64,000 nt of DNA from Mycobacterium sp. AT1 (GTDB lineage Bacteria > Actinomycetota > Actinomycetes > Mycobacteriales > Mycobacteriaceae): assembly GCF_002043095.1 (NCBI RefSeq), contig NZ_MVOC01000022.1:1-64000 (forward strand). Direction: 5' to 3'. The first letter of the stretch is position 1. The number at the start of each line of letters is the position of its first letter. The notes under the pieces are model-generated. The model made no database searches. It saw only the letters and a program-made list of their open reading frames with translations, and was not told where the DNA came from. Of this stretch, positions 27,212 through 35,422 are shown one piece after another. The position numbers and the translations under genes are program-made.

Positions 27212-27985
27212 ATGGACGTGCGAGTCACCGTACTGGGGTGTTCCGGTAGCGTCACCGGGCCGGATTCGCCTGCTTCGGGCTACCTCGTCACTGCGCCGGA
27301 CCCCCCGCCGCTCGCCGTCGACTTCGGTGGCGGAGTGCTGGGAGCGCTGCAGCGGCACGCCGACCCCGGGACCGTGAGTGTCCTTCTCTCGCATCTGCAC
27401 GCCGACCACTGCCTGGATCTGCCCGGGTTGTTCGTGTGGCGCCGCTACCATCCGACGCCGCCCAAGGGCCGCGCGTTGATGTACGGACCCGCCGACACCT
27501 GGTCCCGGTTGGGGGCGGCGTCCTCGCCCGAGGGCCGCGAGATCGACGACTTCACCGACATCTTCGACGTCCGCCAGTGGGTAGACAACGAACCGGTGCA
27601 GATCGGCGCACTGAACGTGCTGCCCCGCTTGGTATGTCATCCGACGGAGTCCTACGGCATGCGCTTCACCGATCCGTCCGGGGCGACGCTGGTCTACAGC
27701 GGTGACACCGGTTACTGCGACGAACTGATCGAGTTGGCCACCGGCGCCGACGTCTTCCTGTGCGAGGCGTCGTGGACCCACGCCGCCGACCGGCCGCCGA
27801 ATCTGCACCTCTCGGGGACCGAGGCGGGCCGCGCGGCCGCCAAGGCGGGCGTGCACGAGCTGCTGTTGACCCACATCCCGCCGTGGACGTCGCGCGAGGA
27901 CGTCATCAGCGAAGCCAAGGCCGAGTTCGACGGTCCGGTGCACGCCGTCGTGTGCAACGAGACGTTCGAGGTTACGGCGCACTAG
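27212..27985 (+). CDS. Metallo-beta-lactamase-fold cAMP phosphodiesterase (Rv1339-like)
   Basis: A 257-residue MBL-fold protein with the metal motif HLHADHCLD at 61-69 (His61, His63, Asp65, His66), a third histidine in LVCHPTESYG, GDTGYCDEL (Asp bridge) and LTHIPPWTS. It corresponds to Rv1339, described as an atypical class II cAMP phosphodiesterase. With the membrane cyclase earlier in the window it could set cellular cAMP; the two are about 20 kb apart and not co-transcribed. The ATG at MDVRVTVLGCSGS is chosen because the fold begins there. rph follows after 30 bases. Confidence 0.93.
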   Translation: MDVRVTVLGCSGSVTGPDSPASGYLVTAPDPPPLAVDFGGGVLGALQRHADPGTVSVLLSHLHADHCLDLPGLFVWRRYHPTPPKGRALMYGPADTWSRLGAASSPEGREIDDFTDIFDVRQWVDNEPVQIGALNVLPRLVCHPTESYGMRFTDPSGATLVYSGDTGYCDELIELATGADVFLCEASWTHAADRPPNLHLSGTEAGRAAAKAGVHELLLTHIPPWTSREDVISEAKAEFDGPVHAVVCNETFEVTAH

Positions 27986-28003
27986 TCCCTCGTCCGCACC
28001 CGT

Positions 28004-28009
28004 TAGGGT
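28004..28009 (+). promoter_or_regulatory. -10 hexamer of a leaderless rph transcript
   Basis: TAGGGT lies 6 bases before the rph GTG, within the 30-base gap after the phosphodiesterase gene. No ribosome site is present. Confidence 0.5.
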
Positions 28010-28015
28010 TGGCGG

Positions 28016-28798
28016 GTGTCCAGACGAGAAGACGGAAGACTCGACGACGAGTTGCGACCGGTAACCATCACCCGCGGCTTCACCAAGCATCCGGCCGGAT
28101 CCGTGCTCGTCGAGTTCGGCCAGACCCGCGTGATGTGCACGGCCAGCGTCACCGAGGGCGTGCCGCGCTGGCGCAAGGGCTCCGGGTTGGGCTGGCTGAC
28201 CGCCGAGTACGCGATGTTGCCCGCCGCCACCCACACCCGCTCGGACCGCGAGTCGGTCCGTGGCAAGGTCGGCGGCCGCACCCAGGAGATCAGTCGGCTC
28301 GTCGGCCGATCACTGCGGGCGTGCATCGACCTCGCCGCACTTGGCGAGAACACGATCGCCATCGACTGCGACGTCCTCCAGGCCGACGGCGGCACCAGGA
28401 CCGCGGCCATCACCGGCGCGTACGTGGCCCTCTCCGACGCCGTCACCTACCTGTCCGCGGCCGGACGGCTTTCGGACCCGAGGCCGTTGTCGTGTGCCAT
28501 CGCGGCGGTGTCGGTCGGAGTCGTCGACGGGCGGGTCCGGACGGATTTGCCGTACGAGGAGGACTCCCGCGCCGAGGTCGACATGAACGTCGTCGCCACC
28601 GACACCGGGACCCTCGTCGAGATCCAGGGCACCGGGGAGGGCGCGACCTTCCCGCGTACGACGTTGGACAAGATGCTCGACGCCGCGCTGGCCGCCTGCG
28701 ACCAGTTGTTCGTCGTGCAGCGCGAGGCGCTCGCGCTGCCGTACCCGGGGGAGCTGCCCGAGCCGAAGACCCCGGCGAAGAAGGCGTTCGGAAGCTGA
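28016..28798 (+). CDS. rph: Ribonuclease PH
   Basis: A 260-residue phosphorolytic exoribonuclease that trims the 3' end of tRNA precursors and, in mycobacteria, also structured RNAs. The family blocks are complete: [24 protein letters not shown], the [11 protein letters not shown] active-site block with the conserved [21 protein letters not shown] arginines, and DADGGTR-type [28 protein letters not shown] supplies the metal-binding Asp. The GTG follows a leaderless -10 hexamer. It corresponds to Rv1340, and rdgB begins 7 bases after its stop. Confidence 0.97.
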   Translation: MSRREDGRLDDELRPVTITRGFTKHPAGSVLVEFGQTRVMCTASVTEGVPRWRKGSGLGWLTAEYAMLPAATHTRSDRESVRGKVGGRTQEISRLVGRSLRACIDLAALGENTIAIDCDVLQADGGTRTAAITGAYVALSDAVTYLSAAGRLSDPRPLSCAIAAVSVGVVDGRVRTDLPYEEDSRAEVDMNVVATDTGTLVEIQGTGEGATFPRTTLDKMLDAALAACDQLFVVQREALALPYPGELPEPKTPAKKAFGS

Positions 28799-28805
28799 CC
28801 GAGAC

Positions 28806-29405
28806 ATGACCGACCTGCTGGTCGCCAGTCGCAACCCCAAGAAGCTGGCCGAACTTCGCCGCGTCCTCGACGGCGCAGGCGTGACGGGCCTGCGGCTGTT
28901 GTCACTCGACGACGTCGCGCCGTTCGAGGAAGCGCCCGAGACGGGTGCCACGTTCGAGGAGAACGCGCTGGCCAAGGCGCGCGACGCGTATCGGGCCAGC
29001 GGTCTGCCCTCGGTCGCCGATGATTCGGGGCTTGCCGTCGACGCGCTCAACGGAATGCCCGGTGTGCTCTCGGCGCGGTGGGCAGGTGCCCACGGCGACG
29101 ACGTCGCGAATCTCCAACTGCTGCTTGGTCAACTGCGTGACGTGCCCGACGACCGGCGCGGTGCGGCGTTCGTGTCGGCGTGCGCACTGGTGTCGGCATC
29201 CGGCGAGAGCGTCGTGCGTGGGGAGTGGGCCGGGCGCATCGCCCACGCTCCGCGAGGCGACGGCGGATTCGGCTACGACCCGATCTTCGTGCCGACCGGC
29301 TCGGACCGTTCCGCAGGTGAACTGACCCCGGCCGAGAAGGATGCGGCGTCTCACCGTGGGCGAGCCCTCGCGCTGCTGCTGCCCGCATTGCGCGCGTTGG
29401 CCTGA
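28806..29405 (+). CDS. rdgB: XTP/dITP pyrophosphatase (Ham1 family)
   Basis: A 199-residue house-cleaning enzyme that hydrolyses dITP, ITP and XTP to the monophosphates, keeping deaminated purines out of nucleic acids. Motifs are VASRNPKKLAELRRVL at the N-terminus, the phosphate/metal site TFEENALAKARDAY, PSVADDSGLAVDALNG, the specificity block GDGGFGYDPIF and the late SHRGRAL. It is full length and corresponds to Rv1341. It is co-transcribed with rph, a pairing widespread in bacteria. Confidence 0.97.
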   Translation: MTDLLVASRNPKKLAELRRVLDGAGVTGLRLLSLDDVAPFEEAPETGATFEENALAKARDAYRASGLPSVADDSGLAVDALNGMPGVLSARWAGAHGDDVANLQLLLGQLRDVPDDRRGAAFVSACALVSASGESVVRGEWAGRIAHAPRGDGGFGYDPIFVPTGSDRSAGELTPAEKDAASHRGRALALLLPALRALA

Positions 29406-29414
29406 CCGCTGGTT

Positions 29415-29427
29415 TTACGTAGCGTAA
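29415..29427. promoter_or_regulatory. Possible operator upstream of the MFS gene
   Basis: A perfect inverted repeat TTACG-TAG-CGTAA, followed by a near-repeat of its right half (AACGTGTAGCG) that overlaps the -10 hexamer. The A/T-rich palindrome stands out in G+C-rich DNA and lies just upstream of the transporter promoter, as a repressor site would. No regulator gene is adjacent. Confidence 0.4.
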
Positions 29428-29435
29428 CTAACGTG

Positions 29436-29441
29436 TAGCGT
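29436..29441 (+). promoter_or_regulatory. -10 hexamer of a leaderless MFS transcript
   Basis: TAGCGT lies 8 bases before the GTG of the MFS gene and directly after the palindrome at 29415-29427, so binding there would block transcription. Confidence 0.4.
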
Positions 29442-29449
29442 TCGACGGC

Positions 29450-30907
29450 GTGGGTCGACGCGTTGCAGGGCCGGAGAATGCGCCGTTGCCCACGGCGCAC
29501 CCGAGCGTGTTGATCGCCGTCCTGGCGGCGGCAGGCATCGGCGTGTCGCTGATGCAGACCCTGATCATTCCGTTGCTGCCCGAGCTGCCAAAGCTGCTGA
29601 ACGCCAGCGCATCCGACACGTCGTGGGCGATCACGGCGACGTTGTTGACCGCCGCGGTGGCCACGCCGGTCTTCGGCAGGCTCGGCGACATGTACGGCGC
29701 GAAACCGATGTTGATCACGTGCGCGCTGCTGCTGATCTGCGGATCGGTGCTCGCCGCCTCGACGAATTCCCTGATGCCGCTGGTGGTGGGCCGGGGGTTG
29801 CAGGGCTTCGGCTTCCCGATCATCCCGCTGGGCATCAGCGTGCTGCGGGCGTGCGTGCCGGCCGAGAGGGTCGGTGCGGCAATGGGTCTCATGAGCGCCT
29901 CCCTTGGAGTGGGCGGCGCCCTCGGCTTGCCCCTGTCGGCGGTGATCGCGCAGCACTACGACTGGCACATGCTGTTCTGGTTCGCCACCGCTCTCGGGGT
30001 GGCCGCCCTGCCGATGTTCCTCTTCCTGGTCCCGCACGTGCCGCCGCGCACCCGGGGTCGGCTGGATCCGGTCGGTGCGGTGCTCCTGGCGGGTGGGCTC
30101 GTCACCCTGCTGCTCGGCATCTCGAAGGGCCAGGGCTGGGGTTGGCTGAGCGCACCGACGCTGGCCTCGTTCGGCTCGTCGGTGCTGATCTTCCTGGTGT
30201 TCGGCTGGTGGGAGCTGCGGGTGTCCTCGCCGACCATGGATCTGCGAACCACGGTCACGCGGCCGGTGCTGGCCACCAACGTGGCATCGGTCGCGGTGGC
30301 GTTCGGCATGTTCGGGTTCTCCCTGGTCGCCCCGCAGATCATGGAGATGCCGCGGGAGACCGGCTACGGACTGGGACAGTCGATGCTGGCGACGGGGCTG
30401 TGGCTGGCCCCGGGTGGTCTCGCCATGATGGTGACTTCGCCGCTCGCTGCGCGGATCGCCGCCGTGCGCGGGCCGCGGTTCACCTTCGTGATCGGTGCGC
30501 TCGTCATCGCGGTGTCCTACGCCGCAGGCATCGCGTTTCTGGCCGCGCCGTGGCAGATCATGGTGCTCAACGTGGCCGTCGCCGGAGGAGTCGGATTCGC
30601 CTACGCGTCCATGCCCGCGCTCGTCAACGCGGCCGTGCCGATCTCGGAGACCGCCGCCGCCAACGGCATCAACGCCCTCGCCCGATCACTGGGAACGTCG
30701 ATCTCCAGTGCGGCGATCGGTGCCATCCTGGCCGGGATGACGGTGTCCTACGCCGGCGCGGCGGTGCCGTCGATGGCGGGATTCCGTACGGCGATGGTGG
30801 TGGCCGCCGTGGTGGCAGCCATCGCGGCGGGCCTGGCGCTGTTGATCCCCGTCGCGGCGGCCGAGGCCACCGAGGAGTCGGTCGAGGTCGAGCGTCAGAG
30901 GTCGTAG
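29450..30907 (+). CDS. MFS drug exporter, EmrB/QacA type
   Basis: A 485-residue transporter with a predicted 14 membrane helices. Motif A of drug:proton antiporters appears as GRLGDMYGAKPMLI after helix 2; the helix-5 motif C region reads GVGGALGLPLSAVI. Helix 1 begins at about residue 20. The substrate cannot be told from sequence. It is inserted between rdgB and the DUF3817 gene, which are neighbours (Rv1341-Rv1342c) in M. tuberculosis. A palindrome and -10 hexamer lie immediately upstream, so it may be repressor-controlled. Its 3' end overlaps the convergent DUF3817 gene by 13 bases. Confidence 0.9.
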   Translation: MGRRVAGPENAPLPTAHPSVLIAVLAAAGIGVSLMQTLIIPLLPELPKLLNASASDTSWAITATLLTAAVATPVFGRLGDMYGAKPMLITCALLLICGSVLAASTNSLMPLVVGRGLQGFGFPIIPLGISVLRACVPAERVGAAMGLMSASLGVGGALGLPLSAVIAQHYDWHMLFWFATALGVAALPMFLFLVPHVPPRTRGRLDPVGAVLLAGGLVTLLLGISKGQGWGWLSAPTLASFGSSVLIFLVFGWWELRVSSPTMDLRTTVTRPVLATNVASVAVAFGMFGFSLVAPQIMEMPRETGYGLGQSMLATGLWLAPGGLAMMVTSPLAARIAAVRGPRFTFVIGALVIAVSYAAGIAFLAAPWQIMVLNVAVAGGVGFAYASMPALVNAAVPISETAAANGINALARSLGTSISSAAIGAILAGMTVSYAGAAVPSMAGFRTAMVVAAVVAAIAAGLALLIPVAAAEATEESVEVERQRS

Positions 30908-31263
30908 TCGGCCTTGACCTTCTTGGTCTGGAAGTGCTCCACGATGATGCCCAGAAGCGGGATGGTTCCTGCCAGCAGCACGCCGATGGTCTTGCCGATG
31001 GGCCAGCGCACCTTGGTGGCGAGGTTGGCGGCGGACAACAAGTACGCGAAGTAGATCCAGCCGTGGATGGGCGCGACGATCCACAGCAGCGGCCAGTCGA
31101 CCTTCACGATGTACTTCAGCACCATCTCCGCGCACAGTGCGATCAACCAGATGCCGGTGGCCCACGCCAAGATTCGATACGCCTTGAGCGCCTTGCGGAT
31201 CGACTCCGTCGGAGTGCGCGTCGGGTCTTCGGCAACCGGAGCTTCGGGTTCGGGGCTGCTCAT
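30895..31263 (-). CDS. DUF3817 integral membrane protein (Rv1342c-like)
   Basis: A 122-residue protein with three to four membrane helices after a ~25-residue acidic, proline-rich head. KALKAYRILAWATGIWLIALCAEM and PIHGWIYFAYLLSAANL carry the DUF3817 pattern, and the tail VEHFQTKKVKADYDL is cytosolic. It corresponds to Rv1342c. Its ATG overlaps the stop of the lprD-like gene by four bases (ATGA), so the two are coupled. Function unknown. A second DUF3817 gene lies at 10.2 kb. Confidence 0.9.
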   Translation of the reverse strand: MSSPEPEAPVAEDPTRTPTESIRKALKAYRILAWATGIWLIALCAEMVLKYIVKVDWPLLWIVAPIHGWIYFAYLLSAANLATKVRWPIGKTIGVLLAGTIPLLGIIVEHFQTKKVKADYDL

Positions 31264-31649
31264 GTCGTGGTCCTGTCGTCGGTGTCGGGGCGGCGGCCGT
31301 CGGCCTTGGCGAGCTCGGCCAGGTACGCGTTGTACTCGGAGAGCGTGGGGTCGTCGTCGTGGTGCGCCGCGGCCTTGGGCCGCTCGGGCAGCAGACCGTC
31401 GGGAATCTGGGTCGGCTTGTCGTGGTCCGGCCGCGGCGGCGGCGCCTCTTCGTAGCGGACGAACTTGTAGTACGCATAGAAGCAGAAGCCGCCGAACATG
31501 GGCCACTGCAGGGCGTACCCGAGATTCTGGAACGAGCCGGACGCGGACTCATAACGCGTCCACTGCCACCAGGCCAGCGCCAGGCAGCCCGCGGCGGCGA
31601 CGAACACCAGCGCGACGAGCGCCGGTCTCCTACGCCGTGTAGTGGACAT
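31260..31649 (-). CDS. lprD: LprD-like membrane/lipoprotein
   Basis: A 129-residue protein corresponding to Rv1343c. A basic head is followed by a hydrophobic stretch ending in a lipobox-like AAAGC (Cys22), then a second hydrophobic segment (YALQWPMFGGFCFYAYYKFV). The C-terminal third is charged, proline rich and cytosolic-looking (DPTLSEYNAYLAELAKADGR). With two spans it may be an ordinary membrane protein instead of a true lipoprotein. It is the first gene of a two-gene operon with the DUF3817 gene. Function unknown. Confidence 0.85.
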   Translation of the reverse strand: MSTTRRRRPALVALVFVAAAGCLALAWWQWTRYESASGSFQNLGYALQWPMFGGFCFYAYYKFVRYEEAPPPRPDHDKPTQIPDGLLPERPKAAAHHDDDPTLSEYNAYLAELAKADGRRPDTDDRTTT

Positions 31650-31784
31650 TCGTCCACGGTACCGCGACGGACTTGGGTCCGATGAATTCGTCTAGGCGTG
31701 CGGTGGCTGCCCTCCCCGCCGTCGAGATGGGAAGCACCACCGACACGAGTTCGGGATGGAGACGCAGGTACGATTTCACGCACT

Positions 31785-31868
31785 GCGGGCGTGATGGAAT
31801 TGGCAGACATGATGGCTTTAGGTGCCATTGCTCGGAAGAGCGTGGGGGTTCGAGTCCCCCCGCCCGCA
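31785..31868 (+). tRNA. tRNA-Leu(UAG)
   Basis: An 84-base class II tRNA reading CUA codons. The acceptor arms GCGGGCG and CGCCCGC pair perfectly with discriminator A. The anticodon stem ATGGC/GCCAT encloses the loop TTTAGGT, giving anticodon TAG. A long variable arm precedes the T arm with GGTTCGAGTCC. The 3' CCA is not encoded. It lies alone between lprD and a regulator gene. Confidence 0.96.
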
Positions 31869-31871
31869 CTC

Positions 31872-32858
31872 TCACGTCGACCGGGACGTCCTGAACCGAC
31901 TTCGGTAAGCGCTCGGCGTGATTCCCAGCTCGCGGTGAAACAGCCGGCGCAACGACTCGCTCGACCCCACCCCCGTCTGCTCGGCAACCTGGTCCAGCGT
32001 CGCGTGGCTCCCGGTCAGCGCCGCGCACGCCGCCTCCAGCCGGGTCCGGTCGACGAAGTGCGCTGCGGTGTGGCCGGTTTCGGCGAGGAACAAGCGCGAC
32101 AAGTGCCGCGGGCTGACGCCGGCCTCGGCCGCGAGGCTGGCCAACGTGTGGTTGCGGCGCGGATTCTCGGTGATCGCGTCCATCACCACCCGCACCACGG
32201 AGTGGTCGGTGGGCTGTGCGTCGAGACGCACACTGAACTGGGACTGGTCACCCGGGCGCGCCATGAACACGACGAGATCCCTGGCGACCTCTCTGGCCAT
32301 CACCGGGCCGTGGTCGTGCTCGATCAGCGACAGCACGAGGTCGATGCCCGCGGTCACGCCTGCGGAGGTGACGTACTTGCCGTCGGTGACGAACAACGAC
32401 GCCGCGTCGACGATGACCTCGGGATAGCGTGCGGCGAGTTGGCGCGCGAGCTTCCAGTGCGTGGCGGCGCGACGACCGTCGAGCAGCCCCGTCGCCGCCA
32501 GCGGGAACGCGCCCGCACAGATGGAGACCGTGCGTCGGCTGCGCTGGGAGAGGTCGCGCACCGCCGCGACGAGCGCGGTGTCGGTGACGCTGGCCTGCCA
32601 GTTCGGCGACCCGGGCACCAGTAGCGACCCGAACGTTGCCTGAAGGTCGTCGACGCGTGCGTCCGCGCCGTGCCGGGCGCCCGAGCTGGCCACCACGTCG
32701 GCACCGTTCAGCGAGGCGTGGGTGATGCGGTAGGCCGCGCCGAGGGCGTTGGCCGAGGCGAACGCGTCGATCGGACCCGCGACGTCGAGCATCTGGACGC
32801 CGTCGTACAGCAGCACCACGACGTCGTGCGCTCCCATGTCCATATCTGAGGGTTTCAT
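31872..32858 (-). CDS. GlxA family transcriptional regulator (DJ-1/PfpI plus AraC helix-turn-helix)
   Basis: A 328-residue regulator. Residues 12-175 are a DJ-1/PfpI-like sensing domain; the nucleophile-elbow cysteine is present in VSICAGAFPLAATGLL. Residues 225-320 hold an AraC-type double helix-turn-helix (HTLASLAAEAGVSPRHLSRLF; LDQVAEQTGVGSSESLRRLF). It is divergent from the HD-domain hydrolase gene, about 100 bases apart, so it most likely controls that gene in response to a small molecule (inference). The start could be a GTG two codons upstream or an ATG five or seven codons downstream. It ends 3 bases from the tRNA gene on the other strand. Confidence 0.9.
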   Translation of the reverse strand: MKPSDMDMGAHDVVVLLYDGVQMLDVAGPIDAFASANALGAAYRITHASLNGADVVASSGARHGADARVDDLQATFGSLLVPGSPNWQASVTDTALVAAVRDLSQRSRRTVSICAGAFPLAATGLLDGRRAATHWKLARQLAARYPEVIVDAASLFVTDGKYVTSAGVTAGIDLVLSLIEHDHGPVMAREVARDLVVFMARPGDQSQFSVRLDAQPTDHSVVRVVMDAITENPRRNHTLASLAAEAGVSPRHLSRLFLAETGHTAAHFVDRTRLEAACAALTGSHATLDQVAEQTGVGSSESLRRLFHRELGITPSAYRSRFRTSRST

Positions 32859-32958
32859 GGCCACGCGCGCACGGCGTCACCGAGGCGTGCACGCCGATAG
32901 TCGAGGTATCCGGTCGACGACCCCGCCGACCGTGACCACCATTCGAAGGGACGAGAAC

Positions 32959-33597
32959 ATGACCGAGACCATCGGCGGCGTAGCCATTCCCGACAGCGCA
33001 CTGGCCAAGGACGCGACCGAGCTGATCCGAGACACCACCAACGAGTTGATCTTTCACCACTCGCGCCGGGTGTTCCTGTTCGGAAGCCTTCAGGCACGCA
33101 AGTTTGGGATCACTCCAGATGCCGAATCGCTGTACGTCGCAGCGCTCTTCCACGACACCGGGCTGGTACCGCCGTATCGGGGCTCCGCCCAGCGCTTCGA
33201 GATGGACAGTGCCGACGCCGCCCGGGCGTTCCTGATCTCACACGGCCACTCCCGTCCGGAGACCGACGTCGTCTGGACGGCGATCGCGCTGCACACCACA
33301 CCCGAGGTGCCGTACGGGATGGATCCGGTGATCGCCGCGACCACCGCGGGCGTGGAGACCGACGTCCTCGGGCTCCGGTTGGACGCGATCGAGCGCGCCG
33401 ATCTCGACGCCGTCACCTCGGCGCACCCGCGGCCGAACTTCAAGGCCGAGATCCTCCGGGCGTTCACCGACGGCTTCTCCGACCGCCCCGACACGACGTT
33501 CGGCACCGTCAACGCCGACGTCCTCGAACACTTCGTCCCCGGCTTCCGGCGGACCGACTTCGTCGACGTCATCACCAACTCGGCCTGGCCGGAGTGA
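32959..33597 (+). CDS. HD-domain hydrolase/hydratase, cyanamide hydratase-like
   Basis: A 212-residue protein of the HD superfamily. Metal-binding residues are His33/His34 (IFHHSRRVFLFG), His65-Asp66 (VAALFHDTGL), and a further His112 (AIALHTTPE). The N-terminal HSRRVFLFG and the fold order resemble cyanamide hydratases (Cah/Ddi2 type), which add water to a nitrile-like carbon. Related GlxA-type proteins include isonitrile hydratases, so a nitrile/cyanamide detoxification role under the divergent GlxA-type regulator is plausible, but this is inference. The ATG at MTETIGGVAIPDS has AAGGGAC upstream. It abuts the convergent sulfatase gene. Confidence 0.82.
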   Translation: MTETIGGVAIPDSALAKDATELIRDTTNELIFHHSRRVFLFGSLQARKFGITPDAESLYVAALFHDTGLVPPYRGSAQRFEMDSADAARAFLISHGHSRPETDVVWTAIALHTTPEVPYGMDPVIAATTAGVETDVLGLRLDAIERADLDAVTSAHPRPNFKAEILRAFTDGFSDRPDTTFGTVNADVLEHFVPGFRRTDFVDVITNSAWPE

Positions 33598-33601
33598 GGG
33601 G

Positions 33602-35422
33602 TTACAACCCGATCTTGCCCAGCGCCTTGCGGAGCACACCGCCGGAATGACCGGTCGGAGGCTGGCGGTCGGCGTAGGGCCACGGCCGATTGCGTTCGGG
33701 CACCGAGGACGCCCGCGCCTGCTTGAGCTGCATGCGCAGATGCGCGCGCACGTCGTGCAGGGCCGGGTCGTCCCACCGGTTGTCGGTCTCGATGGGATCG
33801 GCGGTCAGGTCGTAGAGCTCCCATTGGTCGTCGAGCGGGTCGGTCCGGTACGCCTCGCCACCGATGCCGTTGGTGGCCAACTGGCGCACGCCGGGCTCGG
33901 TCCACGTCGACGGATCGTCGAAGGTGCGGACCAACTTCCACAGGTGGCCGGCGCCGCCGGAGGCGTCGGCGTCGTCCACGCGGACCACCAGGCCCTCGAA
34001 GTTGGACGCCACGTGCGCGGGAATCCTGATGCGCAGTGGCGCAGGAGGATTCACCGTCAAGCCCAATCCGCGGGCCGCGGCCGACGCCCCGGTGTCGCCC
34101 TCCAACACGTTGTCCCGCGTCATCAGATAGATGGCCCGACCGTCGTCGGCGGCCGCGCCGTTCACCACCGGCATGAGGTCGCGGCCGGGTAGCGGGTGCA
34201 CCTCCGAGAACGACTCGGAGAGCACGTCGGCGACCACGTCGACGTCGACGCCCGCCGCGGCGAGCAGGGTCGGCACCAGGTCGACGTGTGACGTCGGAGC
34301 CGAGACGACCCGGGCCGTCGTCGCGTCATCGCCGATGCGGGCGACGACGAACGGCACCCTGGTCGCCTCGTCGTACAGGTTGAACCACTTCTGGTGCAGG
34401 CCGCCGTGAGCCCCGAGCAGGTCCCCGTGATCCGACGTGCGCACCAGGACGGCATTCTCGGACCCACCCTCGGTGACCGCGCGGCGCACCCGGTCGAGCG
34501 GTCCGTCCACTTCGGCGTGCAGGCGGTAGTACAGGTCGCGATACTGCTGGGCGTTGCGCTTGTATGCGCGGCCGATCGCCTGCGCGGGACCGTACCCCGA
34601 GTAGTAGGACTCGCGGAACGCGATCTGCGCAGCCGGCTTGGTGCGCAGATCTTCGTCTGCCGTCGGCGGGGCTGGCACGTGCGGCGGATCCAGCGACGGC
34701 GACGCGGCCAGTGGACTTCGGCGTTGCCACGCCGGGAACAGGACGATGTCGTGCGGGTTGACGAAGCTGGCGACCAGAAGGAAAGGGCGCAGCGCGGCCT
34801 CGTCACCTGAGCGGCGGCGTTCGTAGCGGTCCTTCAGCCAGGCGACGACACGATCAGCGAACAGTGGATCGCGGCGAAAACCGCTGTTGGACAACGCCGC
34901 CCCGTGTGGCTCGGGGCCGACCCAGCCGGAGAAGCCGTACGGGCCAAGCGGGTCGGCGTCGAGGTAGCGCCGAACCGCGGCCTCGTCGACGACCCCGTCG
35001 TCGTCGTTGGTGGCCAACGGTCCGCCGGTGGCGGGGTCCTCGAGATCGGCGTGCGAAATGTGCCACTTGCCGTCGTAGTGGGTGTCGTAACCGGTGGCTC
35101 GGAACCAGTTGCCGAGCGTCGGCACCTCGCCACTGCGTAGCCACCGCAGCCGGGAATCGTCGTAGCGCTTGCCGATTCCGTCGGTCTGGGTCACCCCGTG
35201 CAAGTCGGGATACTGGCCGGTGAAGATCGTCGGGCGACTCGGCACGCACGCCAGCGACCCCGTGTAGTGCCGCGTGAAGCTCACGCCGTTCTCGTCGAAC
35301 CACCGCCTGCCGCCGAGGGCGCGCCGGCGCCAGGCGAGCAGATCGGGCGACTCGTACGGCGGTATGGCGCGTTCCTCGTCGGTCATGAGGATGACGACGT
35401 CGGGTCGTCGAGGATCGGTCAC
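33602..35422 (-). CDS. Type I sulfatase (formylglycine-dependent)
   Basis: A 606-residue alkaline-phosphatase-superfamily sulfatase. The formylglycine motif C-x-P-x-R is intact at Cys59-Arg63 (ACVPSRPTIFTGQYP). DVVILMTDEER at the start gives the metal-binding aspartates, and RTSDHGDLLGAHG supplies the second metal ligands. No signal peptide, so it is likely cytosolic. It needs a formylglycine-generating enzyme, which is not encoded nearby. The GTG start overlaps the stop of the SRPBCC gene by four bases (GTGA). Substrate unknown; sulfate-ester scavenging or sulfolipid/steroid sulfate turnover are possible. Confidence 0.92.
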   Translation of the reverse strand: MTDPRRPDVVILMTDEERAIPPYESPDLLAWRRRALGGRRWFDENGVSFTRHYTGSLACVPSRPTIFTGQYPDLHGVTQTDGIGKRYDDSRLRWLRSGEVPTLGNWFRATGYDTHYDGKWHISHADLEDPATGGPLATNDDDGVVDEAAVRRYLDADPLGPYGFSGWVGPEPHGAALSNSGFRRDPLFADRVVAWLKDRYERRRSGDEAALRPFLLVASFVNPHDIVLFPAWQRRSPLAASPSLDPPHVPAPPTADEDLRTKPAAQIAFRESYYSGYGPAQAIGRAYKRNAQQYRDLYYRLHAEVDGPLDRVRRAVTEGGSENAVLVRTSDHGDLLGAHGGLHQKWFNLYDEATRVPFVVARIGDDATTARVVSAPTSHVDLVPTLLAAAGVDVDVVADVLSESFSEVHPLPGRDLMPVVNGAAADDGRAIYLMTRDNVLEGDTGASAAARGLGLTVNPPAPLRIRIPAHVASNFEGLVVRVDDADASGGAGHLWKLVRTFDDPSTWTEPGVRQLATNGIGGEAYRTDPLDDQWELYDLTADPIETDNRWDDPALHDVRAHLRMQLKQARASSVPERNRPWPYADRQPPTGHSGGVLRKALGKIGL

